Part shown: in pieces, positions 9,208 through 17,722 of the stretch
How the letters are laid out: every line of letters starts with the position of its first letter
Numbering within the stretch: the stretch's first letter is position 1
DNA from: Saprospirales bacterium
GTDB taxonomy: Bacteria; Bacteroidota; Bacteroidia; Chitinophagales; Saprospiraceae
DNA: 64,000 nucleotides
Reading direction: 5' to 3'
Assembly: GCA_016711045.1 (NCBI GenBank)
Contig: JADJTT010000002.1
Coordinates: 62,001-126,000 of the forward strand
The notes under the pieces: generated by a model
Databases searched by the model: none
What the model was told of the DNA's origin: nothing
The model's input: only the letters and a program-made list of their open reading frames with translations
Made by a program: the position numbers and the translations under genes

Positions 9208-11052
9208 ATGGCGAGAATACCTATAAACATTAAGGAAGGAAAAGTTGCTACAGAGGAGGACCTCATCGTGGGCATCGACCTGGGTACGACCAACAGCCTG
9301 GTAGCCTATATTAAGGACGGAAAGTCAGTAGCAGTCAAAGACGGAAAAGGGAAAAGCTCCCTGGTCCCTTCCATCATACACTTCACGCCTATAGGCCGCA
9401 TCGAAGTGGGCGATGAAGCCAAAGAAAAGCTCCTCTCCGACCCGGCAAATACGATTTACTCCGTGAAGCGCCTTATGGGCAAGTCGTATAAAGATGTAGC
9501 CGGACTGGAAAATTATTTTGGCTACAAGATCATCGACGACGACACGGAAAGTCTGGTCAAGATCCGCGCCAACGACCGCTTTTTCACCCCGATCGAGCTC
9601 TCTGCGGAGATCCTGAAAGCCCTGAAAGTACGCGTAGAAGGTGAATTGGGACGCCCCGTACATCGGGCGGTGATCACTGTGCCTGCTTATTTCAACGACG
9701 CTCAGCGCCAGGCCACCCGCGATGCCGGCAAACTGGCCGGCCTCGATGTGTTGCGTATCGTAAACGAGCCCACCGCAGCCAGCCTGGCTTATGGACTCGA
9801 CAAGCAAAACCAGGAAGCCCAGACTATTGCCGTTTATGACCTTGGAGGCGGCACCTTTGATATCTCCATCCTCCACCTGCACGACGGTATTTTCGAAGTG
9901 CTCTCTACCAATGGCGATACGTTCCTCGGCGGCGATGACTTCGACCGGGCCATTATGGATCACTGGGTTGCCCAATACCAACTCGACCCTGCGGAACTCA
10001 GCCAGGCCCTCCGCCTGAAAGCCGAGGAAGCGAAAAAAGCGCTGAGCACAGAAGATACATTCCAATCTTCCCTCAACGGGTATCAGGTGTCTTTAGATCG
10101 GGCCACGTTCAACGCACTCATTCAAAAATATGTCCAAAAAACACTGGATAGCTGCCGCCAGGCCCTGAAAGACGCACAATTGGAACCCAGTCAGATCGAC
10201 CGGGTGGTCATGGTGGGTGGCACCACGCGGGTGCCGCTGATCAAGTCGGCTGTATCGGCGTTTTTCGGAAAGCCCGTGTACGACCAACTCGACCCGGATG
10301 AAGTGGTTGCCCTCGGCGCCGCTATTCAAGCGGATGTGTTGGCGGGAAATCAAAAAGAAGTATTACTGCTCGACATCACCCCCCTATCGCTGGGCATTGA
10401 AACGATGGGTGGGCTAATGGATACGATCATTCCCCGGAATTCCAAGATCCCGACCAAAGCAGGACGGCAATACACGACCTCGGTCGATGGGCAGCGCAAC
10501 CTCAAGATCGCCGTCTATCAGGGTGAACGCGACCTGGTGGAACACAACCGGAAATTGGGCGAATTTATCCTGAAAGGGGTTCCTCCCATGCCCGCCGGAC
10601 TGCCCAAGCTCGAAATCCAATTCATCCTCAATGCCGACGGCATCCTCAAGGTGAAAGCCCGGGAACTGCGCTCCAATGTCGAGCAGGAGATTGAAATTCG
10701 TCCTTCCTACGGACTGAGCGAAGAAGAGATGGCGAAAATGTTGCTCGAGTCTATCCAACACGCCGCAGAAGATATGCAGGTCCGCGGGCTGCTCGAAGCC
10801 CGCAACGAAGCCCGCAACATTCTGCTTTCCGCTGATAAGTTCATCCGGCAAAATCAGGAAATCCTCAGTGAGGAAGAGGTTCGAAAAATTACGGAATTCC
10901 GCGACCGCCTCCAACAAGCCACCAAAGGGGAGGATAAAGACCTTATCAACCGGATTATGGAAGAGATCAACGACTTCACCCGCCCCCTCGCCCAACGTGC
11001 CATGGACTTTGTCATTGCGGAATCCCTTAGAGGAAAGAAGATTAACGATTAG
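9208..11052 (+). CDS. hscA: Hsp70-family chaperone, HscA type
   Basis: 614 aa, close to HscA (about 616) and shorter than DnaK. It has GIDLGTTNSLVAY (about 24-36), VPAYFNDAQRQATRDAGKLAGL, NEPTAASLAYG, YDLGGGTFDISILHLHDGIFEV (key residues DLGGGTFD) and the substrate-domain LLDITPLSLGIETMGG. The N-terminal MARIPINIKEGKVATEED extension is typical of Bacteroidota HscA. HscA works with HscB on scaffold proteins in Fe-S cluster assembly, but no isc/hsc neighbours are present here. The next gene begins at the base after its stop, so the two are translationally coupled. Confidence 0.88.
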   Translation: MARIPINIKEGKVATEEDLIVGIDLGTTNSLVAYIKDGKSVAVKDGKGKSSLVPSIIHFTPIGRIEVGDEAKEKLLSDPANTIYSVKRLMGKSYKDVAGLENYFGYKIIDDDTESLVKIRANDRFFTPIELSAEILKALKVRVEGELGRPVHRAVITVPAYFNDAQRQATRDAGKLAGLDVLRIVNEPTAASLAYGLDKQNQEAQTIAVYDLGGGTFDISILHLHDGIFEVLSTNGDTFLGGDDFDRAIMDHWVAQYQLDPAELSQALRLKAEEAKKALSTEDTFQSSLNGYQVSLDRATFNALIQKYVQKTLDSCRQALKDAQLEPSQIDRVVMVGGTTRVPLIKSAVSAFFGKPVYDQLDPDEVVALGAAIQADVLAGNQKEVLLLDITPLSLGIETMGGLMDTIIPRNSKIPTKAGRQYTTSVDGQRNLKIAVYQGERDLVEHNRKLGEFILKGVPPMPAGLPKLEIQFILNADGILKVKARELRSNVEQEIEIRPSYGLSEEEMAKMLLESIQHAAEDMQVRGLLEARNEARNILLSADKFIRQNQEILSEEEVRKITEFRDRLQQATKGEDKDLINRIMEEINDFTRPLAQRAMDFVIAESLRGKKIND

Positions 11053-11538
11053 GTGCGTCCTTTCCAAGATGTAGACTCCCTTATTCCGGCATTTGAAAGC
11101 TGGCAAACCGGTAACTATCAACGGCCATCGGTATTCCACCTGTATGCAGCCGCTACGCCCTTACCGGCAGGCTCTTCTCCTGGTAAGGGACTCGATGCGT
11201 TTATCACCTGGATACAAACCCTTTCTTTCGATCCCGAATACATCCAATACCTGGGGGCCAGGCGCGGTACGGAGGGCCGTTCCCTGTTTGACGAATCGTT
11301 CCTCAACTATCTGCAACGCTTCTTCTTTAACTGCGACATAGATATCGTACCTTTCGAGGACCAGCTTATTCCCGGCGAACTGTTGCTGCGCATCCGGGGG
11401 GCGTTGATCCAGGTTCAACTCGTTCAGGCCGCGTTAGAGCAACTGATGGGGGGGACCCTGGTTGAGGAAATACACGCCGTAGATTCTTTTTTAATTCCTA
11501 TATTTCGGGCAGGACAACTCGTTTATCAAACCGATTAA
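11053..11538 (+). CDS. Stand-alone nicotinate phosphoribosyltransferase-like N-domain
   Basis: 161 aa. GTG start immediately follows the hscA stop. The sequence resembles the N-terminal region of nicotinate phosphoribosyltransferase (family length about 400-490): FHLYAAATPLPAGSSPGKG, a GLDAFITWIQTL segment, SLFDESFLNYLQRFFF and PFEDQLIPGELLLRIRGALI, corresponding to the family's F.LF.R..P, L..FL and E...V.P.EPLLRV.GPL stretches. The PRPP-binding barrel and catalytic residues are absent; a different gene follows 5 bp later. It is therefore not a complete enzyme. It could be a divergent domain reused for another role or an old truncation. The family link is by eye. Confidence 0.6.
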   Translation: MRPFQDVDSLIPAFESWQTGNYQRPSVFHLYAAATPLPAGSSPGKGLDAFITWIQTLSFDPEYIQYLGARRGTEGRSLFDESFLNYLQRFFFNCDIDIVPFEDQLIPGELLLRIRGALIQVQLVQAALEQLMGGTLVEEIHAVDSFLIPIFRAGQLVYQTD

Positions 11539-11543
11539 GCCCT

Positions 11544-12719
11544 ATGAAGCACCATGCAATTCATTGGCTGAAAGCGCTGACCTTGATGCTCCTGCTTATC
11601 GCTGGCGGGGCCTGCAAAAATGATCCTCCGCAGCCGTCAGCGGCTACGGAGCCCTCCCTGCCTTCGCTGGAAGAGGACTATGAGCCTTCTCCCGTAAAAT
11701 GGGGATATATCAATACGCTGGGCGATTGGGTGATCTCTCCCCAGTACGACGATTGTCGGAATTTCAAGGAGGAGTTAGCGGTAGTGCGTATTGGGGGCCG
11801 ATGGGGCTTTATCAATTTGAAGGGCAAACTCATTATCCCCGCCAGCTTCCAGGCGGCCTGGGATTTTTCAGAGGGTCTCGCCCGGGTGAAGGTGTTCAAC
11901 CAGGGAATGGGATTTATCAATACCAAAGGCCAATTTGCCATTCAGCCGATATGGGAAGCTGCCAGCGACTTTTCCGGCGAAATGGCCCGGATCCAGTGCG
12001 GGGAGTTATTTGGTTACATCAACTCTATGGGCGACGTGGTAATCCCTTGCCAGTTTGTCCGGGCCGAAAATTTTAAAAATGGCCGGGCCCTGGTACAAAA
12101 AGCCGGCAAATGGGGTATGATCGCCCCGGATGGGCAATGGCTTATTGCTCCAGAGTTTGAAAAACTCGATCCGGTATCCGATAGCCTGCTCCGCGCCAAA
12201 TACGAAAGCGGATATGGGTTTGTCGATCTGACCGGCACGGATGTCATTCCCTTTAAATTTTCTAACGCCCGCTCCTTTCAGGGCGGGGTTGCCCCTGCGC
12301 AGGAAGAAGGACGTTGGGGGTTGATCGATAAAACGGGGGCTTTCGTGGTGTCGCCTCAATATGAAGACCTGCGCTATGCAGGCAATAATCGTTGGGTCGT
12401 TTATCAAAACGAGCGTTTTGGCTTCATCGACCGGGAAGGAAACCAGGTGGCGCCTGTGGAGTACGAGCAGCTTTTTGAATTTAGTGAAGGCCGGGCGCCC
12501 TACCAAAAAGACCTGTTATGGGGCTACCTGGACACCCTGGGCATACCGGTCACCCCCGCTCAGTATGGCCTGGCCTGGCCATTTCGCGAAGGACTCGCCC
12601 GGGCCGGCTTTTATGAAGGAATTGGATTTATTGACCAGGAAGGGCAAGTTGCCATACCGCCTCGTTTTTTAGATGTGCGGGATTTTTCAGAAGGATTGGC
12701 ACGGGCGCAAAATAAATAA
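11544..12719 (+). CDS. WG-repeat lipoprotein
   Basis: 391 aa. Lipoprotein signal with lipobox AGGAC (Cys25), then about eleven WG repeats of roughly 30-35 residues (KWGYINTLGDWVISPQYDDC, RWGFINLKGKLIIPASFQAA, KWGMIAPDGQWLIAPEFEKL, and so on) each with G(F/Y)I...G...P..(F/Y) and a following FSEGLA segment. WG-repeat proteins form beta-propeller-like scaffolds; no enzymatic function is implied. It starts 5 bp after the previous gene, so it is likely the last gene of the hscA transcript. Confidence 0.88.
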   Translation: MKHHAIHWLKALTLMLLLIAGGACKNDPPQPSAATEPSLPSLEEDYEPSPVKWGYINTLGDWVISPQYDDCRNFKEELAVVRIGGRWGFINLKGKLIIPASFQAAWDFSEGLARVKVFNQGMGFINTKGQFAIQPIWEAASDFSGEMARIQCGELFGYINSMGDVVIPCQFVRAENFKNGRALVQKAGKWGMIAPDGQWLIAPEFEKLDPVSDSLLRAKYESGYGFVDLTGTDVIPFKFSNARSFQGGVAPAQEEGRWGLIDKTGAFVVSPQYEDLRYAGNNRWVVYQNERFGFIDREGNQVAPVEYEQLFEFSEGRAPYQKDLLWGYLDTLGIPVTPAQYGLAWPFREGLARAGFYEGIGFIDQEGQVAIPPRFLDVRDFSEGLARAQNK

Positions 12720-12756
12720 CGGTTGTTACGCAGAATGACTACTATCAAAATGTATA

Positions 12757-12842
12757 TGGGATTTGGAGGGATTATAGGGGATTGAATGGGATTTTCTGCC
12801 TCGTTAATCCCATTCAATCCCTTCCAATCCCCTTTAATCCCT
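12757..12842. repeat. Imperfect inverted repeat, GGGATT-rich
   Basis: A left arm made of GGGATT/GGGGATTGAATGGGAT units is followed by its imperfect reverse complement (ATCCCATTCAATCCCTTCC...). It lies in the 169-bp gap between the WG lipoprotein and the nicotinamidase-like gene and could form a long hairpin. No further gene is seen in the gap. Confidence 0.65.
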
Positions 12843-12888
12843 AAATTATTTCTGACTGCATAGCATCAGTAAAAAATACGAGTTCCAT

Positions 12889-13515
12889 ATGAAGGCCCTA
12901 TTACTGATCGATCTCCAAAATGATTACTTGCCTGGAGGAATGGTAGAAGTCCCGGAAGGCGACCAGGTGATTCCGGTAGCCAATCGGCTGATGGAAGTTT
13001 TCGACCTGGTGATAGCCGTCCGTGACTGGCATCCTGCCAACCACCAATGCTTTGCGGCCAACCATTTGTGGCGCCGCCCGGGTCAGCTCATCAAGCTGGG
13101 CGAAGTGGATCAGTTATTGTGGCCGATGCATTGCGTGCAACACAGCTTTGGCGCCGAACTGGCCATTGCACTCCGGAATGAAAAAATCCACCGGCACTTC
13201 TTCAAAGGCACCGACCCGGAAGTGGACAGCTACAGCTGCTTTTTTGATAATGCCCGGAAAAACGATACCGGATTAGCGACTTTTCTACATGAAAAGGGCG
13301 TAGAAGAACTCTATCTCCTCGGGCTCCCTCTCGAATTTGGCGTAAGATATACGGCGATTGACGCCCTGGCTTTGGGCTTCCGAACCTGGGTGATCGAAGA
13401 TGGCTGCAAAGCCCAAAACGCCGAGCCCGGCGACGGTGAACGCATATGGAAGGAATTACGGGAACAAGGCGCCAACCTCCTTCAATCGGCTGAATTAGTG
13501 CCTTTATCCGGGTAA
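12889..13515 (+). CDS. Nicotinamidase-like isochorismatase-fold protein lacking the catalytic Cys
   Basis: 208 aa, the length of PncA. The fold and metal site are intact: LLIDLQNDYLPGG with Asp8, DWHPANHQ (Asp46, His48, His52), WPMHCVQ with His81, and Lys106 in HFFKGTDPEVDSYS. PncA deamidates nicotinamide to nicotinate through an Asp-Lys-Cys triad, with Cys in a (T/S)DYCV motif. Here the motif reads LPLEFGVRYTAIDAL, and the Cys position (151) is Gly, codon GGC at 13339-13341. The preceding TDY is also changed, which argues against a lone base error. It probably cannot act as a standard nicotinamidase. Confidence 0.82.
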   Translation: MKALLLIDLQNDYLPGGMVEVPEGDQVIPVANRLMEVFDLVIAVRDWHPANHQCFAANHLWRRPGQLIKLGEVDQLLWPMHCVQHSFGAELAIALRNEKIHRHFFKGTDPEVDSYSCFFDNARKNDTGLATFLHEKGVEELYLLGLPLEFGVRYTAIDALALGFRTWVIEDGCKAQNAEPGDGERIWKELREQGANLLQSAELVPLSG

Positions 13516-13565
13516 AAATTTGGCGGGGATAGGGACGGGAAATCCCAAATGTAGTTTTCATTTTT

Positions 13566-13618
13566 GAGACGCCAGGTGTGGCGTCTTTACGACGAGACGC
13601 CAGGTGTGGCGTCTTTAC
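13566..13618. repeat. Tandem pair of a 25-bp hairpin repeat
   Basis: The 25-bp sequence starting GAGACGCCAGGTGTGGCGTC occurs at 13566-13590 and again, identically, at 13594-13618 (period 28 bp). Each copy folds on GACGCC/GGCGTC. A related ACGCC-ACCT-GGCGTCTTTGT copy lies at 24120-24139. Confidence 0.85.
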
Positions 13619-13629
13619 AGGGGGAGATG

Positions 13630-14439
13630 ATGGATCGTTATTTTATATGGTTTCTACTCATGTGGCCAGCCGGGCTGATGGCCCAAAACGGATTGCCGCC
13701 CAATGCCGGCGCCCGGGGCGCTGCGCTGGGCAGTACCTCTGTGGCTTTTCAGGACATCAACAGCGCTTTTTCCAACCCGGCCGGATTGGCTACGCTTCCC
13801 AGTTGGGGGGTAACGGCCCTGGGTGAACAGCGCTTTCTCCTTCCCGAGATCCGCTCCGTGGCTGCGGCGGGAGCGGTGGCTTCCCGGGCTGGCACGTTCG
13901 GGATTCATCTCCATTACTTTGGGCTGGAGGCTTACAACGAACAACGGCTGGGGCTGCTATATGCCAGGCGTTTGTTTGAAAACCTGTATATGGGCGTGGC
14001 GTTAGACCTGCTGAATACCCGGATCCCTGATTTTGGGAGTCAGCTCGACCTGACAGGTAGCATCGGACTACAGGCTCAAGTGGCTGGTCCGCTGTGGTTG
14101 GGCGTCCATTTATTCAATCCATTCCGCATACAGCGCAATAACGGAGAGTACTACCCTACCCTGCTGAAAGCCGGGTTTTCTTACGAGGCATCCGCCAAAT
14201 TGTTGCTCACCGGGGAAGCGGAGAAGGACATCGACTTCCCCCTCCGGTGGAAAGGAGGAGTAGAATACCAATATATAGACCTCCTCGCTTTCCGGGTTGG
14301 GTTTTCCACTCAGCCGGTGCAGGCCACCATGGGCGCTGGACTGTCGTGGGAGAATGGACTTCGGATGGATTTTGCCTTCCAATGGCATCAATTATTGGGG
14401 TGGACGCCGGCTTTTTCCGTCACTTTTCAAGTCCCGTAA
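13630..14439 (+). CDS. PorV/PorQ-like outer-membrane beta-barrel protein
   Basis: 269 aa from Met at 13630 (13627 is an adjacent alternative); the upstream in-frame extension runs through the hairpin repeats and is unlikely to be translated. Signal peptide about 1-18 (MDRYFIWFLLMWPAGLMA). The mature start NGLPPNAGARGAALGSTSVAFQDINSAFSNPAGLA has the GARG.ALG...VA..D..A.F.NPAGLA signature of the PorV/FadL-like barrels of Bacteroidota. Alternating hydrophobic strands fill the rest. PorV and PorQ act in type IX secretion; whether this paralogue does is inference, although several T9SS substrates are encoded in the window. Confidence 0.72.
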   Translation: MDRYFIWFLLMWPAGLMAQNGLPPNAGARGAALGSTSVAFQDINSAFSNPAGLATLPSWGVTALGEQRFLLPEIRSVAAAGAVASRAGTFGIHLHYFGLEAYNEQRLGLLYARRLFENLYMGVALDLLNTRIPDFGSQLDLTGSIGLQAQVAGPLWLGVHLFNPFRIQRNNGEYYPTLLKAGFSYEASAKLLLTGEAEKDIDFPLRWKGGVEYQYIDLLAFRVGFSTQPVQATMGAGLSWENGLRMDFAFQWHQLLGWTPAFSVTFQVP

Positions 14440-14466
14440 AACCAAATCAACTACGCATATCATCTT

Positions 14467-14509
14467 GAAAAGACGAATTTGCCGTCTGTGGCGGCAAATT
14501 CGTCTTTTC
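14467..14509. terminator. Hairpin between PorV-like gene and mqnB
   Basis: An 18-bp perfect inverted repeat (GAAAAGACGAATTTGCCG, 14467-14484, with 14492-14509) sits 27 bp after the PorV-like stop. The flanking AAAA/TTTT in the stem make it a plausible terminator for the plus strand. Confidence 0.7.
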
Positions 14510-14596
14510 AAATCAAGTCTTCCGCCTTGCCCACCTAATTGATTTTTTCTTAATTTGTGAATCGGCATCACTAAAACAAGCCTTTACCCCGATCAA

Positions 14597-15277
14597 ATGC
14601 GTATACTTATCGTCGCTGCCACCCCTTTTGAAATCGCTCCGTTGATCCAACACCTGGAGCAGGAGCCCTTTCAGCAGGTGCAGCCCTCGTTGTTTCGAAA
14701 GGGAGGGCACGAGGTGCAATTGTTGGTCACCGGCGTGGGAATCGCCCTGACCACTTACCACCTGACCAGGGTTTTAGCGAAACAATCGTTCGACCTGGTG
14801 CTCAACGGGGGAATTGCCGGGAGTTTCAGGCGGTCTTTAAAAATGGGAGCGGTCGTACAAGTACAGAGCGAGCAATTTGGGGATCTGGGCGTAGAAGAAG
14901 CCGATGGTTCTTTTACCGATATTTTTTCCATGGGTTTGTTAGATCCCAACTTTTCGCCTTTTGAGCAGGGGAAATTAATTCAGCCCTTGACAGAGCCAAT
15001 TCCAGGCTTACAATCTGTCAGCGGGCTGACGGTTCATCGGGTGCATGGGTATCCGGCCAGTATCGAAGCCTGCATCCGGCGATATGAAGTGGATATTGAA
15101 ACCATGGAAAGCGCAGCCGTTTTCATGTGTTGCCTGTTGTCAGCGGCGCCGTTTCTGGCCATTCGGTCCATTTCCAACTATGTAGAAGCCCGCAACCGGG
15201 AAGCCTGGGATATTCCCCTGGCTATTGACCAGTTGAACCAGACCTTAATAACAATGATCGATTCAATTTTGGAATAA
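14597..15277 (+). CDS. mqnB: Futalosine hydrolase
   Basis: 226 aa. MTA/SAH nucleosidase-like fold with the short N-terminus MRILIVAATPFEI, substrate segment TGVGIALTTYHLTRVL and NGGIAGSF, and the nucleosidase signature ETMESAAVFMCCLL near residue 170, followed by RSISNYVEARNREAWDIPLAI, which is specific to futalosine hydrolases. MqnB cleaves futalosine to hypoxanthine and dehypoxanthinyl futalosine in the alternative menaquinone pathway. No other mqn genes are next to it. Confidence 0.9.
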   Translation: MRILIVAATPFEIAPLIQHLEQEPFQQVQPSLFRKGGHEVQLLVTGVGIALTTYHLTRVLAKQSFDLVLNGGIAGSFRRSLKMGAVVQVQSEQFGDLGVEEADGSFTDIFSMGLLDPNFSPFEQGKLIQPLTEPIPGLQSVSGLTVHRVHGYPASIEACIRRYEVDIETMESAAVFMCCLLSAAPFLAIRSISNYVEARNREAWDIPLAIDQLNQTLITMIDSILE

Positions 15278-15358
15278 TATGTCTGTTACTTTTCGCATGG
15301 ATTGGCATTATAAAAATAAAAACCCATATCCGCCGTACCATGCAAGCAGGCGCAGGAG

Positions 15359-15991
15359 ATGTATTCCAATAGTATGCTCCAATCAGCAATTGTGAACAAA
15401 AACGAATCCATACAGCGCGGCCCTAAATGGGTACCGGCGGATGCACTACAGCAGGAATGGCTGGAAGTACAGGCGGCTGTATCGGATCGTGCACAATTTC
15501 GTCCCCTTTACGAACGCTATTACGAGCAGGTTTTCCGCTTCCTTTTTAAGCGAACCGCCGATGAATCACTCACTGCCGACCTTTGCTCCCAGGTATTCCT
15601 AAAAGCCATGCAGGGACTTGAATCATACTCCTTTCAGGGTGTGCCATTTTCTGCCTGGCTGTTCCGGATCGCCAGTAATGAACTTGGCCAGCATTACCGA
15701 ACTCTCCGGAAAAGCCGGGTGGTCAGTGCGGAGGAAACCCAGCTGGGTCAACTGGCTGAAGAGATGGAAGAAGATGACCTGCAAGGGAAATACGAAGCCC
15801 TGTTGGGCCTGCTCGATGAGCTGGAACCCGCAGATATGGAACTCATCGAAATGCGTTTTTTTGAAGAACGTCCCTTTAAGGAAATTGCCGAGATTCTGAA
15901 TATTACAGAAGCTAATGCAAAGATGCGAACCTACCGGATACTGGAACGAATGAAGCGCAATATCCTTCATCCTAAACCCAAGCGGAATTAA
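15359..15991 (+). CDS. ECF-type RNA polymerase sigma factor
   Basis: 210 aa. Sigma-70 region 2 is at about 50-115 (FRPLYERYYEQVFRFLFKRT, FSAWLFRIASNELGQHYR) and region 4 at about 145-200 (MELIEMRFFEERPFKEIAEI, NITEANAKMRTYRILERMKR, a helix-turn-helix). Met6 is an alternative start. The next gene begins 6 bp downstream and encodes a single-pass membrane protein, the usual position for a regulatory partner of an ECF sigma factor. Confidence 0.9.
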   Translation: MYSNSMLQSAIVNKNESIQRGPKWVPADALQQEWLEVQAAVSDRAQFRPLYERYYEQVFRFLFKRTADESLTADLCSQVFLKAMQGLESYSFQGVPFSAWLFRIASNELGQHYRTLRKSRVVSAEETQLGQLAEEMEEDDLQGKYEALLGLLDELEPADMELIEMRFFEERPFKEIAEILNITEANAKMRTYRILERMKRNILHPKPKRN

Positions 15992-15997
15992 CGAGTC

Positions 15998-17722
15998 ATG
16001 AGAAGACACTACCATTTTCGAATAAATACCCCTTCTCCTTCCAGGAAGGACATCGAAAAACACAAGGATTTCGATGCGCTTCTGGAGCGCTATCAACAGG
16101 ACCCTCTGCCTAAGCGGACGACCTCTTCTCCTGTGCGACGAATCCTTATTGCCGGCATGAGCCTCGCCGCCGGTTTGGCAGGTTGGTTCATACTGACCAA
16201 TGTGCCGACGGACGCTCAATATGAAAAACAAGCGGGGGCTTATTTTGCCAGCCAACCCTATGTAGCTCCCCCACTCGATCAAACCATTCAGAAAGAATAT
16301 GCCCAATTTTCCTTTGATGCAGCCCAGGGAGGCACTTATGACGGAAGGAACGGCACGCGCCTCCACATACCAACCGAAGCTTTTCAGGATGCCGCCGGTA
16401 ATGCCATAAGCGGTAACGTAGATATTAAGTACCGGGAAATGCACGATTTCGTAGATTTCTTCCTGTCGGGCATTCCCATGGCCTACGACTCCGCAGGCAC
16501 GCAGTATCAATTGGAATCTGCCGGTATGCTGGAGATCTACGCCGAGCAGCATGGAAAACGGCTCCAAATCCGGCCCGGGCGGGCGATTGAAGTGGAACTG
16601 GTCTCCGAAATATCCGTGTCTGATGTGGAGGAAGCAAAAGCCTATAACGTCTACCGGCTGGATACCCTGCAGCGTAACTGGGTCTATCAGGATGTAGATG
16701 AAATGATTATCGTCGAGACCTATTTTCCTGAATTGCCCGAGGCGCACGAGCTCTGTACCGTACAGGAATCTTTTCAACTGGAACTGACCGCCCTTGAAAG
16801 TACGGAACAACTGGCACTGTCTGACCTCGATCGCGAACTGGCCGCACCCGATCCCCCACTCCGCCCCCAACGGCATAACGGTACGGACTTTGTTTTCGAC
16901 TTCGATCTTTCTGCCTTGTTGCAAGCTCCCGAAAGCCATTCCCTCAGCCAGGAACAACTAGACCTCCTTCGGGAAGGCACGCTCTGGCAATTGCATCCGG
17001 CAGAAACCATTAACCGGGACCAGTTGGCCCAGCAATGGGACGACCTACAGCTACGTCCTATCAATAGTCGCGATTTTCAACTGACCCTTTTCAAAGGCGC
17101 CCAGCAGCTTTCCGTCGTTGTCAATCCCGTGTTGTCGGGCGCAAACTACGACAACGCATTAGCAGAGTATGAAGCGGCCATGAAACAATACGAATTGCTT
17201 ACCGCTTTGCGGGCCGATCAACTCCGGTTCAAGCGCGACAGTGTCCTGGCACACTTTGCGGCTGAACGGGAGCATTTGAACGCCCGTTATCAGGAAGCCT
17301 GGGCATCCGTAGAAATCGAGCCGCCCCCCATCCGGCATAAAGTAATCAACCGGTTTAAAGCTACCCACCTGGGGATCTGGAACTGTGATCGCCCCATGGA
17401 ACCGAAAATAGCAGACGTCAAAGCGCGATTCCGGGATGAATCCGGCGGCGCCCTGCGCAACCGGGTGGGCTATCTCGTCGATGTGAATAAAAATACCATC
17501 ACCCGTTTCTACACAGGCCGCACTGCCAAGCTACCCATCAACCCCGATACCGACCAGCTGATCTGGATGTTGACCGATGAACAACAACTGGCAATCTGCC
17601 GCCCCGCTTCCACCAAGCAAGTGCAGACTGATCAGGGCCGGCAAACCATTGTCATGGACATAGTAGACCGGCCGCTTCGAAACGAAATAGATATTCGGGA
17701 GGCGCTTTACTCCTCCTTGTAG
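15998..17722 (+). CDS. Single-pass membrane protein paired with sigma factor
   Basis: 574 aa. A cytoplasmic N-terminus of about 45 residues, one transmembrane segment (about 48-66, ILIAGMSLAAGLAGWFIL), then a large extracytoplasmic region. This contains GGTYDGRNGTRLHIPTEAF and a beta-rich domain, an acidic stretch, and a charged helical region with YEAAMKQYELLTALRADQLR. The topology and the 6-bp gap to the ECF sigma gene suggest an anti-sigma or surface sensor. No zinc-binding anti-sigma (ZAS) motif is visible, so this role is inferred from context. Its 3' end overlaps the convergent asparaginase gene by 16 bp. Confidence 0.7.
   Translation: MRRHYHFRINTPSPSRKDIEKHKDFDALLERYQQDPLPKRTTSSPVRRILIAGMSLAAGLAGWFILTNVPTDAQYEKQAGAYFASQPYVAPPLDQTIQKEYAQFSFDAAQGGTYDGRNGTRLHIPTEAFQDAAGNAISGNVDIKYREMHDFVDFFLSGIPMAYDSAGTQYQLESAGMLEIYAEQHGKRLQIRPGRAIEVELVSEISVSDVEEAKAYNVYRLDTLQRNWVYQDVDEMIIVETYFPELPEAHELCTVQESFQLELTALESTEQLALSDLDRELAAPDPPLRPQRHNGTDFVFDFDLSALLQAPESHSLSQEQLDLLREGTLWQLHPAETINRDQLAQQWDDLQLRPINSRDFQLTLFKGAQQLSVVVNPVLSGANYDNALAEYEAAMKQYELLTALRADQLRFKRDSVLAHFAAEREHLNARYQEAWASVEIEPPPIRHKVINRFKATHLGIWNCDRPMEPKIADVKARFRDESGGALRNRVGYLVDVNKNTITRFYTGRTAKLPINPDTDQLIWMLTDEQQLAICRPASTKQVQTDQGRQTIVMDIVDRPLRNEIDIREALYSSL

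Noticed and set aside
9325..10065. 246-codon minus-strand frame within hscA
   Set aside because: Antisense to the well-supported Hsp70 gene.
13564..13629. Upstream start for the PorV-like gene
   Set aside because: It would translate through two hairpin repeats and would not place the signal peptide at the N-terminus.
15623..16957. 444-codon minus-strand frame
   Set aside because: It is opposite the sigma factor and membrane protein genes and reads as an antisense shadow with atypical composition.
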